Part shown: piece after piece, positions 56,829-64,000 of the stretch
Layout of the letters: each line of letters starts with the position of its first letter
Position numbering within the stretch: the stretch's first letter is position 1
NCBI GenBank assembly: GCA_002551355.1
Contig: NTHE01000015.1
Location: 1 to 64,000 of the forward strand
Length of the DNA stretch: 64,000 nucleotides
Origin: Streptomyces sp. man185
GTDB taxonomy: Bacteria; Actinomycetota; Actinomycetes; Streptomycetales; Streptomycetaceae
Reading direction: 5' to 3'
The notes under the pieces: model-generated
The model's database searches: none
What the model saw: the letters and a program-made list of their open reading frames with translations, nothing else
Told to the model about the DNA's origin: nothing
Made by a program: the position numbers and the translations under genes

Positions 56829-58187
56829 TCAGCCCAGCGCGGACTTCACCACATCGGCCAGCCGGCCCGCGACGGCCCGTGCCTGCTCGATGTCGGCAGC
56901 CTCGACCATGACCCGCACCAGCGGCTCCGTACCCGACTGGCGCAGCAGTACGCGACCGGTCTCGCCGAGCTCGCTCTCCGCCTCGACGACCGCAGCGGCC
57001 ACCTCGGCCGAGGTGTTCACCCGGGCCTTGTCGACGTCGGGGACGTTGATGAGGACCTGGGGCAGGCGCTGCATGACCCCGGCCAGGTCGGCGAGGCTCC
57101 GGCCGGTGGCTGCGACGCGGGCCGCCAGCATCAGCCCGGTCAGCGTGCCGTCGCCGGTCGTGGCGTGGTCCAGGACGATGACGTGCCCGGACTGCTCGCC
57201 ACCCAGCGCGAAGCCCTCGGCCTTCATCGACTCCAGGACGTAACGGTCGCCGACCCCCGTCTGGACGAGCTGGATGCCCTCGCGCTCCATGGCGATCTTG
57301 AAGCCGAGGTTCGACATGACGGTGCCGACGACGGTCTCCTTGCGCAGCTGCCCGGCCTCCCGCATGGCGAGGGCCAGCACCGCGAGGATCTGGTCGCCGT
57401 CGACCTCCTCGCCCGCCGCGTCCACGGCGAGGCAGCGATCGGCGTCGCCGTCGTGCGCGATGCCGAGGTCGGCCCCGTGCTCGACGACGGCGGCGCGCAG
57501 CAGCTCCAGGTGGGTGGAGCCGCAGCCGTCGTTGATGTTCAGGCCGTCCGGGTCGGCCCCGATGGTGACGACCTGGGCGCCGGCGCGCGCGAACGCGGCG
57601 GGCGAGACCCGGGCGGCGGCGCCGTGCGCCTCGTCCAGGACGACCTTCAGGCCGTCGAGCCGGTTGGGGAGGACGCCGACGAGATGGGCGACGTACCGGT
57701 CGAAGCCCTCCGTGTAGTCGGCGACCCGGCCGACGCCCGCGCCGGTCGGACGGTTCCACGGCTCACCGGTGCGGTGCTGGTCGTAGACCGTCTCAATGCG
57801 GTCCTCCAGCTCGTCGGCGAGCTTGTGGCCGCCGCGCGCGAAGAACTTGATGCCGTTGTCGGGCATCGCGTTGTGGCTGGCGGAGAGCATCACGCCGAGG
57901 TCGGCGTCGAGCACCCCGGTGAGGTGGGCGACCGCCGGCGTCGGCAGCACGCCGACGCGCAGCACGTCCACTCCGGCGCTGGCCAGGCCCGCCACGACGG
58001 CGGCCTCCAGGAACTCTCCGGAGGCCCGCGGATCACGTCCGACCACGGCGGTCGGGCGATGGCCCGCGAAGGTGCCTGCCTCGGCGAGTACGTGCGCCGC
58101 CGCGACCGAGAGGCCGAGCGCGAGCTCGGCCGTCAGATCGGCGTTGGCGACACCCCGCACTCCGTCCGTACCGAAGAGTCGTCCCAC
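56829..58187 (-). CDS. glmM: Phosphoglucosamine mutase
   Basis: 452 aa; GlcN-6-P to GlcN-1-P for UDP-GlcNAc. Starts [15 protein letters not shown], phosphoserine loop in [18 protein letters not shown], metal loop in HDGDADRC, sugar loop GGEQSGH and phosphate site [17 protein letters not shown] 58187 has GGAGGACACCA ahead. Downstream of rpsI-rplM, as in other actinobacteria. Confidence 0.97.
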   Translation of the reverse strand: MGRLFGTDGVRGVANADLTAELALGLSVAAAHVLAEAGTFAGHRPTAVVGRDPRASGEFLEAAVVAGLASAGVDVLRVGVLPTPAVAHLTGVLDADLGVMLSASHNAMPDNGIKFFARGGHKLADELEDRIETVYDQHRTGEPWNRPTGAGVGRVADYTEGFDRYVAHLVGVLPNRLDGLKVVLDEAHGAAARVSPAAFARAGAQVVTIGADPDGLNINDGCGSTHLELLRAAVVEHGADLGIAHDGDADRCLAVDAAGEEVDGDQILAVLALAMREAGQLRKETVVGTVMSNLGFKIAMEREGIQLVQTGVGDRYVLESMKAEGFALGGEQSGHVIVLDHATTGDGTLTGLMLAARVAATGRSLADLAGVMQRLPQVLINVPDVDKARVNTSAEVAAAVVEAESELGETGRVLLRQSGTEPLVRVMVEAADIEQARAVAGRLADVVKSALG

Positions 58188-58194
58188 TGGTGTC

Positions 58195-58305
58195 CTCCGA
58201 AGTGCTCCGAAACCACAAACCACTACTGCACAGCAAACGAACTGAGAAACCAAACAACGAAAACAACGAAAGCGATGAAAGCGACGCAAAAATACAAAAG
58301 GGCAC
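58195..58305 (-). promoter_or_regulatory. AT-rich leader of glmM
   Basis: About 110 bp of unusually low GC. The minus (coding) strand is T-rich with repeated TTTCGTTG units (TTTCGTTGTTTTCGTTGTTT). It lies immediately upstream of the glmM ribosome site and probably contains its promoter and a U-rich leader. Confidence 0.5.
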
Positions 58306-58438
58306 GCCGGGCGGCATGGCGACCGACCGTCCCCGTACCCGTCCCGCGAGATGTGCGACGGCGCCCACCGGGCCGCGATCCCGTCCGGGCCGATGAACGT
58401 CTTATGCCGTTATACGCCCGCGAGCGCCGATAAACGAA

Positions 58439-58471
58439 CGCCCCGGCAGCACGGAGTGTGCCGCCGGGGCG
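58439..58471 (-). terminator. Terminator after rpsI
   Basis: Stem 58439-58452 / 58458-58471 (13 of 14 paired) with a GGAGT loop, 26 bp past the rpsI stop. Confidence 0.75.
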
Positions 58472-58496
58472 AACGTGACAGTCGAGCAGGCGATGT

Positions 58497-59024
58497 TTAG
58501 CGCTTGCTGTACTGCGGGGCCTTACGGGCCTTCTTGAGACCGGCCTTCTTGCGCTCGACCGCACGGTCGTCGCGGGAGAGGAAGCCGGCCTTCTTCAGCG
58601 TGGCGCGGTTGTTGTCCACGTCCGCCTCGTTCAGCGCGCGGGCCACGCCGAGGCGCAGGGCGCCGGCCTGACCGGAGACGCCGCCACCCGAGATACGGGC
58701 GATGACGTCGTAGCGGCCGTCGAGCTCGAGCACCTTGAAGGGCTCGTTGACTTCCTGCTGGTGCACCTTGTTGGGGAAGTAGTCCTCAAGGGTGCGACCG
58801 TTGATCTTCCACTTGCCGGTGCCCGGAACGATCCGGACGCGGGCGATGGCGTTCTTGCGACGGCCAAGGCCGGCCGCGGGCTGCGGGTCGCCGAAGCGGC
58901 CGGCGAGCGACTCGGAGGTGTACTCACCCTCGACGGGGACCTCGGACTCGAAGGTGGTCACCTCGGCGAAGGTCTCTTCGCCCTCGGTGCCCTCGACGGG
59001 GGTCTCAACAGTGGTCTCGGCCAC
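58497..59024 (-). CDS. rpsI: 30S ribosomal protein S9
   Basis: 175 aa. Acidic N-terminal extension ([20 protein letters not shown]), then the S9 core: [38 protein letters not shown], and the basic end [12 protein letters not shown] that reaches the P-site tRNA. GTG 59024 after GAGGAG. 44 bp after rplM in the same operon. Confidence 0.98.
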   Translation of the reverse strand: MAETTVETPVEGTEGEETFAEVTTFESEVPVEGEYTSESLAGRFGDPQPAAGLGRRKNAIARVRIVPGTGKWKINGRTLEDYFPNKVHQQEVNEPFKVLELDGRYDVIARISGGGVSGQAGALRLGVARALNEADVDNNRATLKKAGFLSRDDRAVERKKAGLKKARKAPQYSKR

Positions 59025-59068
59025 GATTCTCCTCAGATCTTTCTGTACGTCTTAGGGGGTGGCCGGAA

Positions 59069-59512
59069 CTACTGCGCGACCTGGGTGATCTCGAACGGGA
59101 CCGGCTGCTGAGCAGCGTGCGGGTGCTGGTCGCCCGCGTAGACCTTGAGCTTCGAGAGCATCTGACGGCCCAGGGTGTTCTTGGGGATCATGCCCTTGAT
59201 GGCCTTCTCGACGGCCTTCTCGGGGTTCTTCGAGAGGAGCTCGTCGTAGCGCACCGAACGGAGACCGCCCGGGAAGCCCGAGTGGCGGTACGCCATCTTC
59301 TGGGTCTTCTTGTTGCCGGACAGGTGCACCTTGTCGGCGTTGATGATGATGACGAAGTCGCCCATGTCCATGTGGGGGGCGTAGATCGCCTTGTGCTTGC
59401 CTCGGAGGAGGTTCGCAGCCGTGGTGGCCAGACGACCCAGGACGATGTCCTGAGCGTCAATGATGTGCCACTGGCGAGTGACATCGCCGGGCTTGGGGCT
59501 GTACGTACGCAC
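59069..59512 (-). CDS. rplM: 50S ribosomal protein L13
   Basis: 147 aa, [20 protein letters not shown], then [27 protein letters not shown] and [23 protein letters not shown] 59512 preceded by GAAGG. First gene of the rplM-rpsI operon, with a leader of roughly 180 nt. Confidence 0.98.
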   Translation of the reverse strand: MRTYSPKPGDVTRQWHIIDAQDIVLGRLATTAANLLRGKHKAIYAPHMDMGDFVIIINADKVHLSGNKKTQKMAYRHSGFPGGLRSVRYDELLSKNPEKAVEKAIKGMIPKNTLGRQMLSKLKVYAGDQHPHAAQQPVPFEITQVAQ

Positions 59513-59698
59513 TTCGTAGCCTTCGCTTCTTAGTGGATGAGGTCCAGACAACACATGGCACCCCTGAAGCGATCATGCAGCTGGGGCTCACACTGCCGGG
59601 ACGCTGCCCGTATGCGAGCCACTGGTAACTGCTCCAGAGAACCTACGTAAGGGCCCTGAGCGCCATGACGACGCGGCCGATACGCATAACAAAGGGGA

Positions 59699-59728
59699 AG
59701 CCTACCGGCGACCCCCCACACGGGTCAA
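59699..59728 (-). promoter_or_regulatory. Vegetative promoter of rplM-rpsI
   Basis: Minus strand TTGACC (59728-59723), 18 bp, TAGGCT (59704-59699); close to the HrdB consensus. Confidence 0.65.
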
Positions 59729-59820
59729 AACGCCCTAGCCGCTACCCCTGCCCGCCGCACCTTCAGCCCCGCTCTCACCCCCACGCGCGAGACGACCTTC
59801 CAGCCCCGCCGCACCACCCC

Positions 59821-59986
59821 AGCCCCGCCGACGCTTGAGGCACCTTTCCAGCCCCGTCGGCGCTTGAGGCGGTCTGTTCAGCCCCGCCGACGCTTGAGGC
59901 ACCTTTCCAGCCCCGCCGACGCTTGAGGCGACCTGTTCAGCCCCGCCGGCTTGAGGCGGCCTTTCCAGCCCCGCCGGCGCTTGAGG
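59821..59986. repeat. 29-bp tandem repeats with AGCCCCGCCGRCGCTTGAGG
   Basis: Six copies of the 20-bp core start at 59821, 59850, 59880, 59909, 59939 (2 bp short) and 59967. Spacers of 8-10 bp tend to alternate between CACCTTTCC- and GxCTGTTC-like sequences. Two partial copies lie upstream near 59764 and 59800. The sequence type is familiar from many Streptomyces intergenic regions. Confidence 0.85.
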
Positions 59987-59997
59987 CGCGGGGGCCC

Positions 59998-60012
59998 GGG
60001 GGCAGCGCCCCC
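59998..60012 (-). terminator. Hairpin at the end of the repeat array
   Basis: GGGGGC-AGC-GCCCCC, about 85 bp past the ABC-F stop; likely terminator for that gene. Confidence 0.5.
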
Positions 60013-60097
60013 ACAACGACGCCGCACGGCACCACGCACCCGCACCCAGTCCGCCCCCACCCCCCGCCGCCGACCGCCGACTGCCGACCGCCCAAGG

Positions 60098-61717
60098 TCA
60101 CCGCTCCCGCTGAACCCTCCGCTCATCCCACACCGGCTCCCCCGTCTCCCGCACCACCCCGTCCGACCCGAAGACCAGATACCGGTCGAAGGACTTCGCG
60201 AACCACCGGTCGTGCGTGACGGCCATGACCGTCCCGTCGTACACCTCGAGCCCGTCCTGCAACGCCTCCGCCGACTCCAGGTCCAGGTTGTCCGTCGGCT
60301 CGTCCAGCAGCAGCGCCGTCGTGCCGGCCAGCTCCAGCAGCAGGATCTGGAACCGCGCCTGCTGCCCGCCGGAGAGCCGCTCGAACGCCTGGTCCCCCTG
60401 CCGCTCCAGCTCGTACCGCCGCAGCACCCCCATCGCCCCGCCCCGGTCCTTCGCGTGCTGGGTCCAGAGGATCTCCACCAGCGTCTTCCCGAGCAGCTCG
60501 GGATGCGCATGGGTCTGGGCGAAGTGCCCGGGCACGACCCGCGCCCCGAGCTTCCACTCCCCCGTGTGCGCCACCGGCTCCCCCGCAAGCAGCCGCAGGA
60601 AGTGCGACTTGCCGGACCCGTTGGAGCCGAGGACGGCCACTCGCTCCCCGTAGTAGATCTCCAGGTCGAACGGCTTCATCAGCCCGGTCAGCTCCAGGCC
60701 CTTGCAGGTCACCGCCCGCACCCCGGTCCGCCCGCCGCGCAGCCGCATCTTGATGTCCTGCTCGCGCGGCGGCTCCGGCGGCGGTCCCGCCTCCTCGAAC
60801 TTCTTGAAGCGCGTCTGCATCGCGTGGTAGCGGTTGGCCATGTCGGGGCTGTTCGCCGCCTGCTGCCGCATCCGCAGGACGAGCGCCTTCAGCCGGGCGT
60901 GCTCCTCCTGCCAGCGCCGCAGCAGCTCCTCGAAGCGCGCGAACCGCTCCTTGCGCGCGTCGTGGTACGTGGCGAAGCCGCCGCCGTGCACCCACACGTC
61001 GCTGCCCGCCGGACTCGGCTCGACGCTGACGATCTTCTCCGCGGCCCGGGACAGCAGCTCCCGGTCGTGGGAGACGAAGAGGACCGTCTTACGGGTCTCC
61101 TTCAGCTTCCCCTCCAGCCACCGCTTGCCCGGCACGTCCAGATAGTTGTCCGGCTCGTCGAGCAGCAGGACCTCGTCGGGCCCCCGCAGCAGCGCCTCAA
61201 GCACCAGCCGCTTCTGCTCGCCGCCGCTGAGCGTGCGCACCTCGCGCCACTGCGCCTTCTCGTACGGGACGCCCAGCGCGGCCATGGTGCACATGTCCCA
61301 GACCGTCTCGGCCTCGTACCCTCGTGCCTCCGCCCAGTCGCTCAGCGCCTGCGCGTACGCCATCTGCGCGGCCTCGTCGTCAACGGTGAGAATGCGTTCC
61401 TCGGCCGCGTCGACGGCCTTCGCGGCCTCCCTGATCCTCGGCTGGGACACCGACACCAGCAGGTCCCGCACGGTCCGCTCGTCCCGCACCGACCCCACGA
61501 ACTGCGGCATCACACCGAGGCCGCCGCTCACCGAGACCGTGCCGCCGTGCGGCTGGAGTTCCCCCGCCAGCAGCCGGAGCAGCGTCGTCTTTCCCGCCCC
61601 GTTCGCCCCGACGAGCGCGACGACGGCCCCGTCGGCCACCCGGAACGAGGCATCGCCGAGCAGCACCCGCCCGTCCGGTAGGTAGTACTCCAGGTGGCCC
61701 GCTTCGAGATGTCCCAT
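60098..61717 (-). CDS. ABC-F ATP-binding protein
   Basis: 539 aa; cytosolic twin ATPase without membrane domain. First Walker A GANGAGKTTLLRL and signature LSGGEQKRLVL; linker about 240-330 with a charged helix (RFEELLRRWQEEHARLKAL); second Walker A GSNGSGKSHFLRL, signature LSGGQQARFQILLLEL, Walker B LLLDEPTDNLDL. ABC-F proteins act on the ribosome, either in translation control or antibiotic protection; the drug or role cannot be told. ATG 61717 (MGHLEAGHLEYY) preferred over GTG 61732. Confidence 0.92.
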   Translation of the reverse strand: MGHLEAGHLEYYLPDGRVLLGDASFRVADGAVVALVGANGAGKTTLLRLLAGELQPHGGTVSVSGGLGVMPQFVGSVRDERTVRDLLVSVSQPRIREAAKAVDAAEERILTVDDEAAQMAYAQALSDWAEARGYEAETVWDMCTMAALGVPYEKAQWREVRTLSGGEQKRLVLEALLRGPDEVLLLDEPDNYLDVPGKRWLEGKLKETRKTVLFVSHDRELLSRAAEKIVSVEPSPAGSDVWVHGGGFATYHDARKERFARFEELLRRWQEEHARLKALVLRMRQQAANSPDMANRYHAMQTRFKKFEEAGPPPEPPREQDIKMRLRGGRTGVRAVTCKGLELTGLMKPFDLEIYYGERVAVLGSNGSGKSHFLRLLAGEPVAHTGEWKLGARVVPGHFAQTHAHPELLGKTLVEILWTQHAKDRGGAMGVLRRYELERQGDQAFERLSGGQQARFQILLLELAGTTALLLDEPTDNLDLESAEALQDGLEVYDGTVMAVTHDRWFAKSFDRYLVFGSDGVVRETGEPVWDERRVQRER

Positions 61718-61784
61718 ACAGAGCATTGTCACGGTCCGCGAACTCCTGGCCCAACCGGTTTACGTCACCCCCTAAACTGCGCGC

Positions 61785-62636
61785 ATGAGCTTTGGGCAAG
61801 GGGGGGCCTCTTGGGGGCCCGGGGGCGACGGGACTCCGGACTGGGCGGCACTGGCGGATGAGTCCGCGGCGCGCACCCGCCGGAAGAGAATGCTGATGAT
61901 CGGCGGCGGCGCACTGGCCACCGTGGCGATCGGCGCGATCGTGACCACGGCCGTGGTCACGTCGAACGGCGGTGGCAACGGCAAGGCCGACAAGAACGCG
62001 AGCCAGCTCCCCGCCCCGGCGGACCTCCCCGAGGACACCTCCGCGCCCGCGCCCTCCTTCTCCTCGGTCGCGCCGCCGCCCCCGCCGGACCCCAAGGAGT
62101 ACATATCCAGCGCCGAGAAGGACAAGGCGCCGGTCACCGTCGACGGGTTCTTCCCCGGCAAGAAGCTCACCATGGGCGACCGCGTCCACCTGAAGGGCGC
62201 GACGAGCAGCTCCGCGAAGTGCGCGACGGGCACCCAGGGCGCCCTCGGCTCGATCCTCACGAACAACGGATGCACGCAGCTCATCCGGGCCACCTACCGC
62301 AAGGACGGGGTGGCCGTCACGGTCGGCGTCGCCGTCTTCGACACCGAGGCCCGCGCGAAGAAGACCGTCGACCAGGCCTCGGGCGGTCTCGCCTCGCTCA
62401 GCGGCGGGGGCATCGACACCTTCTGCCGGGGCGGCACGGTCTGCCTGCGCACCTCCAACTCGTACGGCCGTTACGCCTACTTCACCGTCGGCGGCTTCCT
62501 GAACGGCAAGCGGGTCACCACCGCTGACAAGAACGTCTACGCGGTCAACAAGGACCTGACGAACTTCACGTTCCGCCAGATCCACGGCCGGGGCCAGCTC
62601 CAGGCCTCACAGGCAGCCGCCGACCCCAAGGGCTGA
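61785..62636 (+). CDS. Single-helix membrane protein with extracellular domain
   Basis: 283 aa. Gly/Trp-rich start (SFGQGGASWGPGGDG), an RTRRKR basic turn, then one helix at 37-58 (MIGGGALATVAIGAIVTTAVV), Pro/Ser linker and a 170-residue extracellular domain with Cys at about 145, 163, 212 and 220. Function unknown. A -10-like TAAACT lies 10 bp before ATG 61785, hinting at a leaderless mRNA. Divergent from the ABC-F gene. Confidence 0.82.
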   Translation: MSFGQGGASWGPGGDGTPDWAALADESAARTRRKRMLMIGGGALATVAIGAIVTTAVVTSNGGGNGKADKNASQLPAPADLPEDTSAPAPSFSSVAPPPPPDPKEYISSAEKDKAPVTVDGFFPGKKLTMGDRVHLKGATSSSAKCATGTQGALGSILTNNGCTQLIRATYRKDGVAVTVGVAVFDTEARAKKTVDQASGGLASLSGGGIDTFCRGGTVCLRTSNSYGRYAYFTVGGFLNGKRVTTADKNVYAVNKDLTNFTFRQIHGRGQLQASQAAADPKG

Positions 62637-62643
62637 CGGGTGA

Positions 62644-62675
62644 CCGAACTCCCGCGTGTCCGCACGGGAGTTCGG
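62644..62675. terminator. Bidirectional terminator
   Basis: CCGAACTCCCG (62644-62654) / CGGGAGTTCGG (62665-62675), perfect 11-bp stem between convergent genes. Confidence 0.75.
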
Positions 62676-62727
62676 GGCCGACGGTGGCAACCGGCAGCGC
62701 ACACCGCCAACCGCCGCGGCAGCCCGT

Positions 62728-63582
62728 TCAGCAGCAGCCCGCCCCCGGCAACGTCCTGACGTTCCGGGCCTCTTGGGCCCGGGCCGCCAGCAAGTCGTCC
62801 GCCGGATAGGCCACTTCCTCCAGCGTCAGCCCGTGCGGGCGCACCACGTGCACGCCGGGGTCGCGCACCTTCGCGGCGAGCACCTCGGCGGGCCAGGGGG
62901 CCGGCCGCCGCCCGTCCCCCACGAACAGGGCCGCCCCGATCAGCGCCCGCACCATGTTGTGGCAGAACGCGTCCGCCTGCACGGTCGCGGTGAGCAAACC
63001 GGAGTCCTCGTCCCGTACCCAGCTCAGCTTCTGGAGGGTACGGATGGTCGTCGCACCCTCGCGCTTCTTGCAGTACGCGGCGAAGTCGTGCTCTCCCACC
63101 ATCAACGCGGCCGCATCGTTCATCGCGTCCACGTCCAACGGCCGGTCGTGCCACAGCACATGACCTCGGGTCAGCGGATCGACGCCACCGGGCCGGTCGC
63201 CGACACGGTAGGCGTACCGCCGCCACAGCGCGGAGAACCGGGCGTTGAACCCGGCCGGGGCCGGGGCCGCCCGCCAGATCCGTACGTCCAGCGGCAGCCG
63301 GCCGGCCAGTCGCCTCAGCAGCTTCTCCTCGTGCTCGGCCCACACCGCCTCCGGCAGGTCCACATGGGCGACCTGACCGCGCGCGTGCACCCCGGCGTCC
63401 GTACGGCCCGCCACCGTCAGGTCGTACGTCACCGCCGAGCGGGTCACGGTCCGCAGCGCGTCCTCGATCTCCCCCTGCACCGTCCGCCGGCTGGTCTGCT
63501 TCGCCCAGCCGGAGAAGTCCTTGCCGTCGTAGGACAGGTCCAGCCGCACCCGTACGAAACCGGGCTCCGCCTCGTCACTCAC
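62728..63582 (-). CDS. truA: tRNA pseudouridine(38-40) synthase TruA
   Basis: 284 aa. Catalytic Asp in [16 protein letters not shown], plus [17 protein letters not shown] at the start and [15 protein letters not shown] near the end. GTG 63582 (VSDEAEPGF) with GAGGAAGACGCG ahead. Follows rplQ. Confidence 0.96.
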   Translation of the reverse strand: MSDEAEPGFVRVRLDLSYDGKDFSGWAKQTSRRTVQGEIEDALRTVTRSAVTYDLTVAGRTDAGVHARGQVAHVDLPEAVWAEHEEKLLRRLAGRLPLDVRIWRAAPAPAGFNARFSALWRRYAYRVGDRPGGVDPLTRGHVLWHDRPLDVDAMNDAAALMVGEHDFAAYCKKREGATTIRTLQKLSWVRDEDSGLLTATVQADAFCHNMVRALIGAALFVGDGRRPAPWPAEVLAAKVRDPGVHVVRPHGLTLEEVAYPADDLLAARAQEARNVRTLPGAGCC

Positions 63583-63616
63583 CGCGTCTTCCTCTCCACT
63601 GCCCCTGGTCAGCAGA

Positions 63617-63654
63617 ACGGGCCCGCACCGCCCCGAAGGGTGATGCGGGCCCGT
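63617..63654 (-). terminator. Terminator after rplQ
   Basis: ACGGGCCCGCA (63617-63627) / TGCGGGCCCGT (63644-63654), 11-bp perfect stem in the rplQ-truA gap. Confidence 0.7.
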
Positions 63655-63676
63655 CCCGTGGTCCGTCTCAGAACGC

Positions 63677-64000
63677 TCAGGCGTCCTTGGACTCCGCGTC
63701 GTCGGCCGGCTTGGCGTCCTCGACGGACTCGGCCGCGGGGGCCTCGTCCTTCTTGAGGTCGTCTTCCTTGACCGCACGCTTCGTCGCGGCCTCGGCCTCA
63801 CCGGTGGCCTGCTGGGCCACGGTCAGCGCCTCGACCAGCTCGATGACCGCCATCGGGGCGTTGTCGCCACGACGGTTGCCGATCTTGGTGATACGGGTGT
63901 AACCACCGGGGCGGTTCTCGTACCGGGGAGCGATCTCGGTGAAGAGCGTGTGGACGACGCTCTTGTCCGTGATCGTCTGGAGCACCAGGCGACGGTTGTG
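63677..64000 (-). CDS. rplQ: 50S ribosomal protein L17 (5' end outside window)
   Basis: The last 107 codons of L17: [20 protein letters not shown], then [28 protein letters not shown], and an acidic Ala/Glu/Asp tail ([16 protein letters not shown]) typical of actinobacteria. The start lies beyond base 64000, where rpoA would be expected upstream. Confidence 0.96.
   Translation of the reverse strand, partial: HNRRLVLQTITDKSVVHTLFTEIAPRYENRPGGYTRITKIGNRRGDNAPMAVIELVEALTVAQQATGEAEAATKRAVKEDDLKKDEAPAAESVEDAKPADDAESKDA

Noticed and set aside
58190..58396. 68-aa plus-strand frame in the AT-rich leader
   Set aside because: Low-GC composition and position antisense to the glmM leader; no ribosome site.
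59821..59986. CRISPR-like array
   Set aside because: Repeats are 20 bp with only 8-10-bp spacers that resemble each other, and no cas gene is present; this is a tandem repeat.
59735..60016. 93-aa minus-strand reading frame with LKRRRGW-type repeats
   Set aside because: It is only the translation of the 29-bp DNA repeats; no ribosome site or independent support.

Overview
This window is actinobacterial chromosomal DNA, almost certainly Streptomyces. GC content is very high, coding codons end nearly always in G or C, GTG starts are frequent, and the developmental genes bldM and whiD are present. Gene order follows, as I remember it, the conserved core of the S. coelicolor chromosome around SCO4730-SCO4775, with parallels to the mycobacterial guaB2/groEL1/gcp/alr/glmS/rpsI-rplM region. 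Bases 1-23 are not genomic: they contain the Nextera transposase mosaic end, so this is a contig edge and the first gene is cut there.

Layout. 1-8.5 kb: a truncated Ser/Thr kinase, glpD, a UDP-sugar dehydrogenase-like protein without the catalytic Cys, a membrane protein, guaB3 and guaB. Two copies of a foldable repeat lie at 1221-1398 and 6832-6997. 8.7-11 kb: the ECF sigma gene shbA/sigD, bldM and whiD. 11-17 kb: LysR and MOSC genes, a PQQ-repeat protein, a multicopper oxidase and an SDR. 17-19.3 kb: groES-groEL1 with two CIRCE operators. 19.4-26 kb: a polysaccharide deacetylase, a THUMP-like methyltransferase, a VOC protein and an MFS/TetR pair. 26-29 kb: the t6A/N-acetylation chain tsaB-rimI-tsaD, then a dead L,D-transpeptidase-like protein. 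29.3-35 kb: an iron-box small ORF and an operon of a pseudokinase plus two Ser/Thr kinases with PQQ-type C-termini. 35-42.2 kb: tsaE, hydrolase, alr, DUF488, nnr, acpS, glmS. 42.3-53.6 kb: accessory genes including an M14 carboxypeptidase, an ECF42-like sigma/DGPF pair, a chimeric SARP/CGNR reading frame, an epoxide hydrolase/MarR pair, a repeat-bearing regulator, a VOC gene behind three stacked hairpins, and an ECF sigma/CU044_5270 pair. 53.7-64 kb: core genes again (coaA, DUF389, glmM, rpsI, rplM, ABC-F, truA, rplQ) with a decayed TetR gene and repeat arrays between them.

Functionally the window joins cell-wall precursor supply (alr, glmS, glmM, acpS), tRNA t6A synthesis (tsaB/D/E), purine synthesis (guaB), chaperones, ribosomal proteins and development. 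The most unusual signals are the two-copy structured element with compensatory base changes, the pseudokinase/kinase sensor operon, the iron-box small ORF, the multi-hairpin leader before a VOC gene, and several family members lacking catalytic residues. Family assignments come from recognising motifs by eye; no database search was possible.
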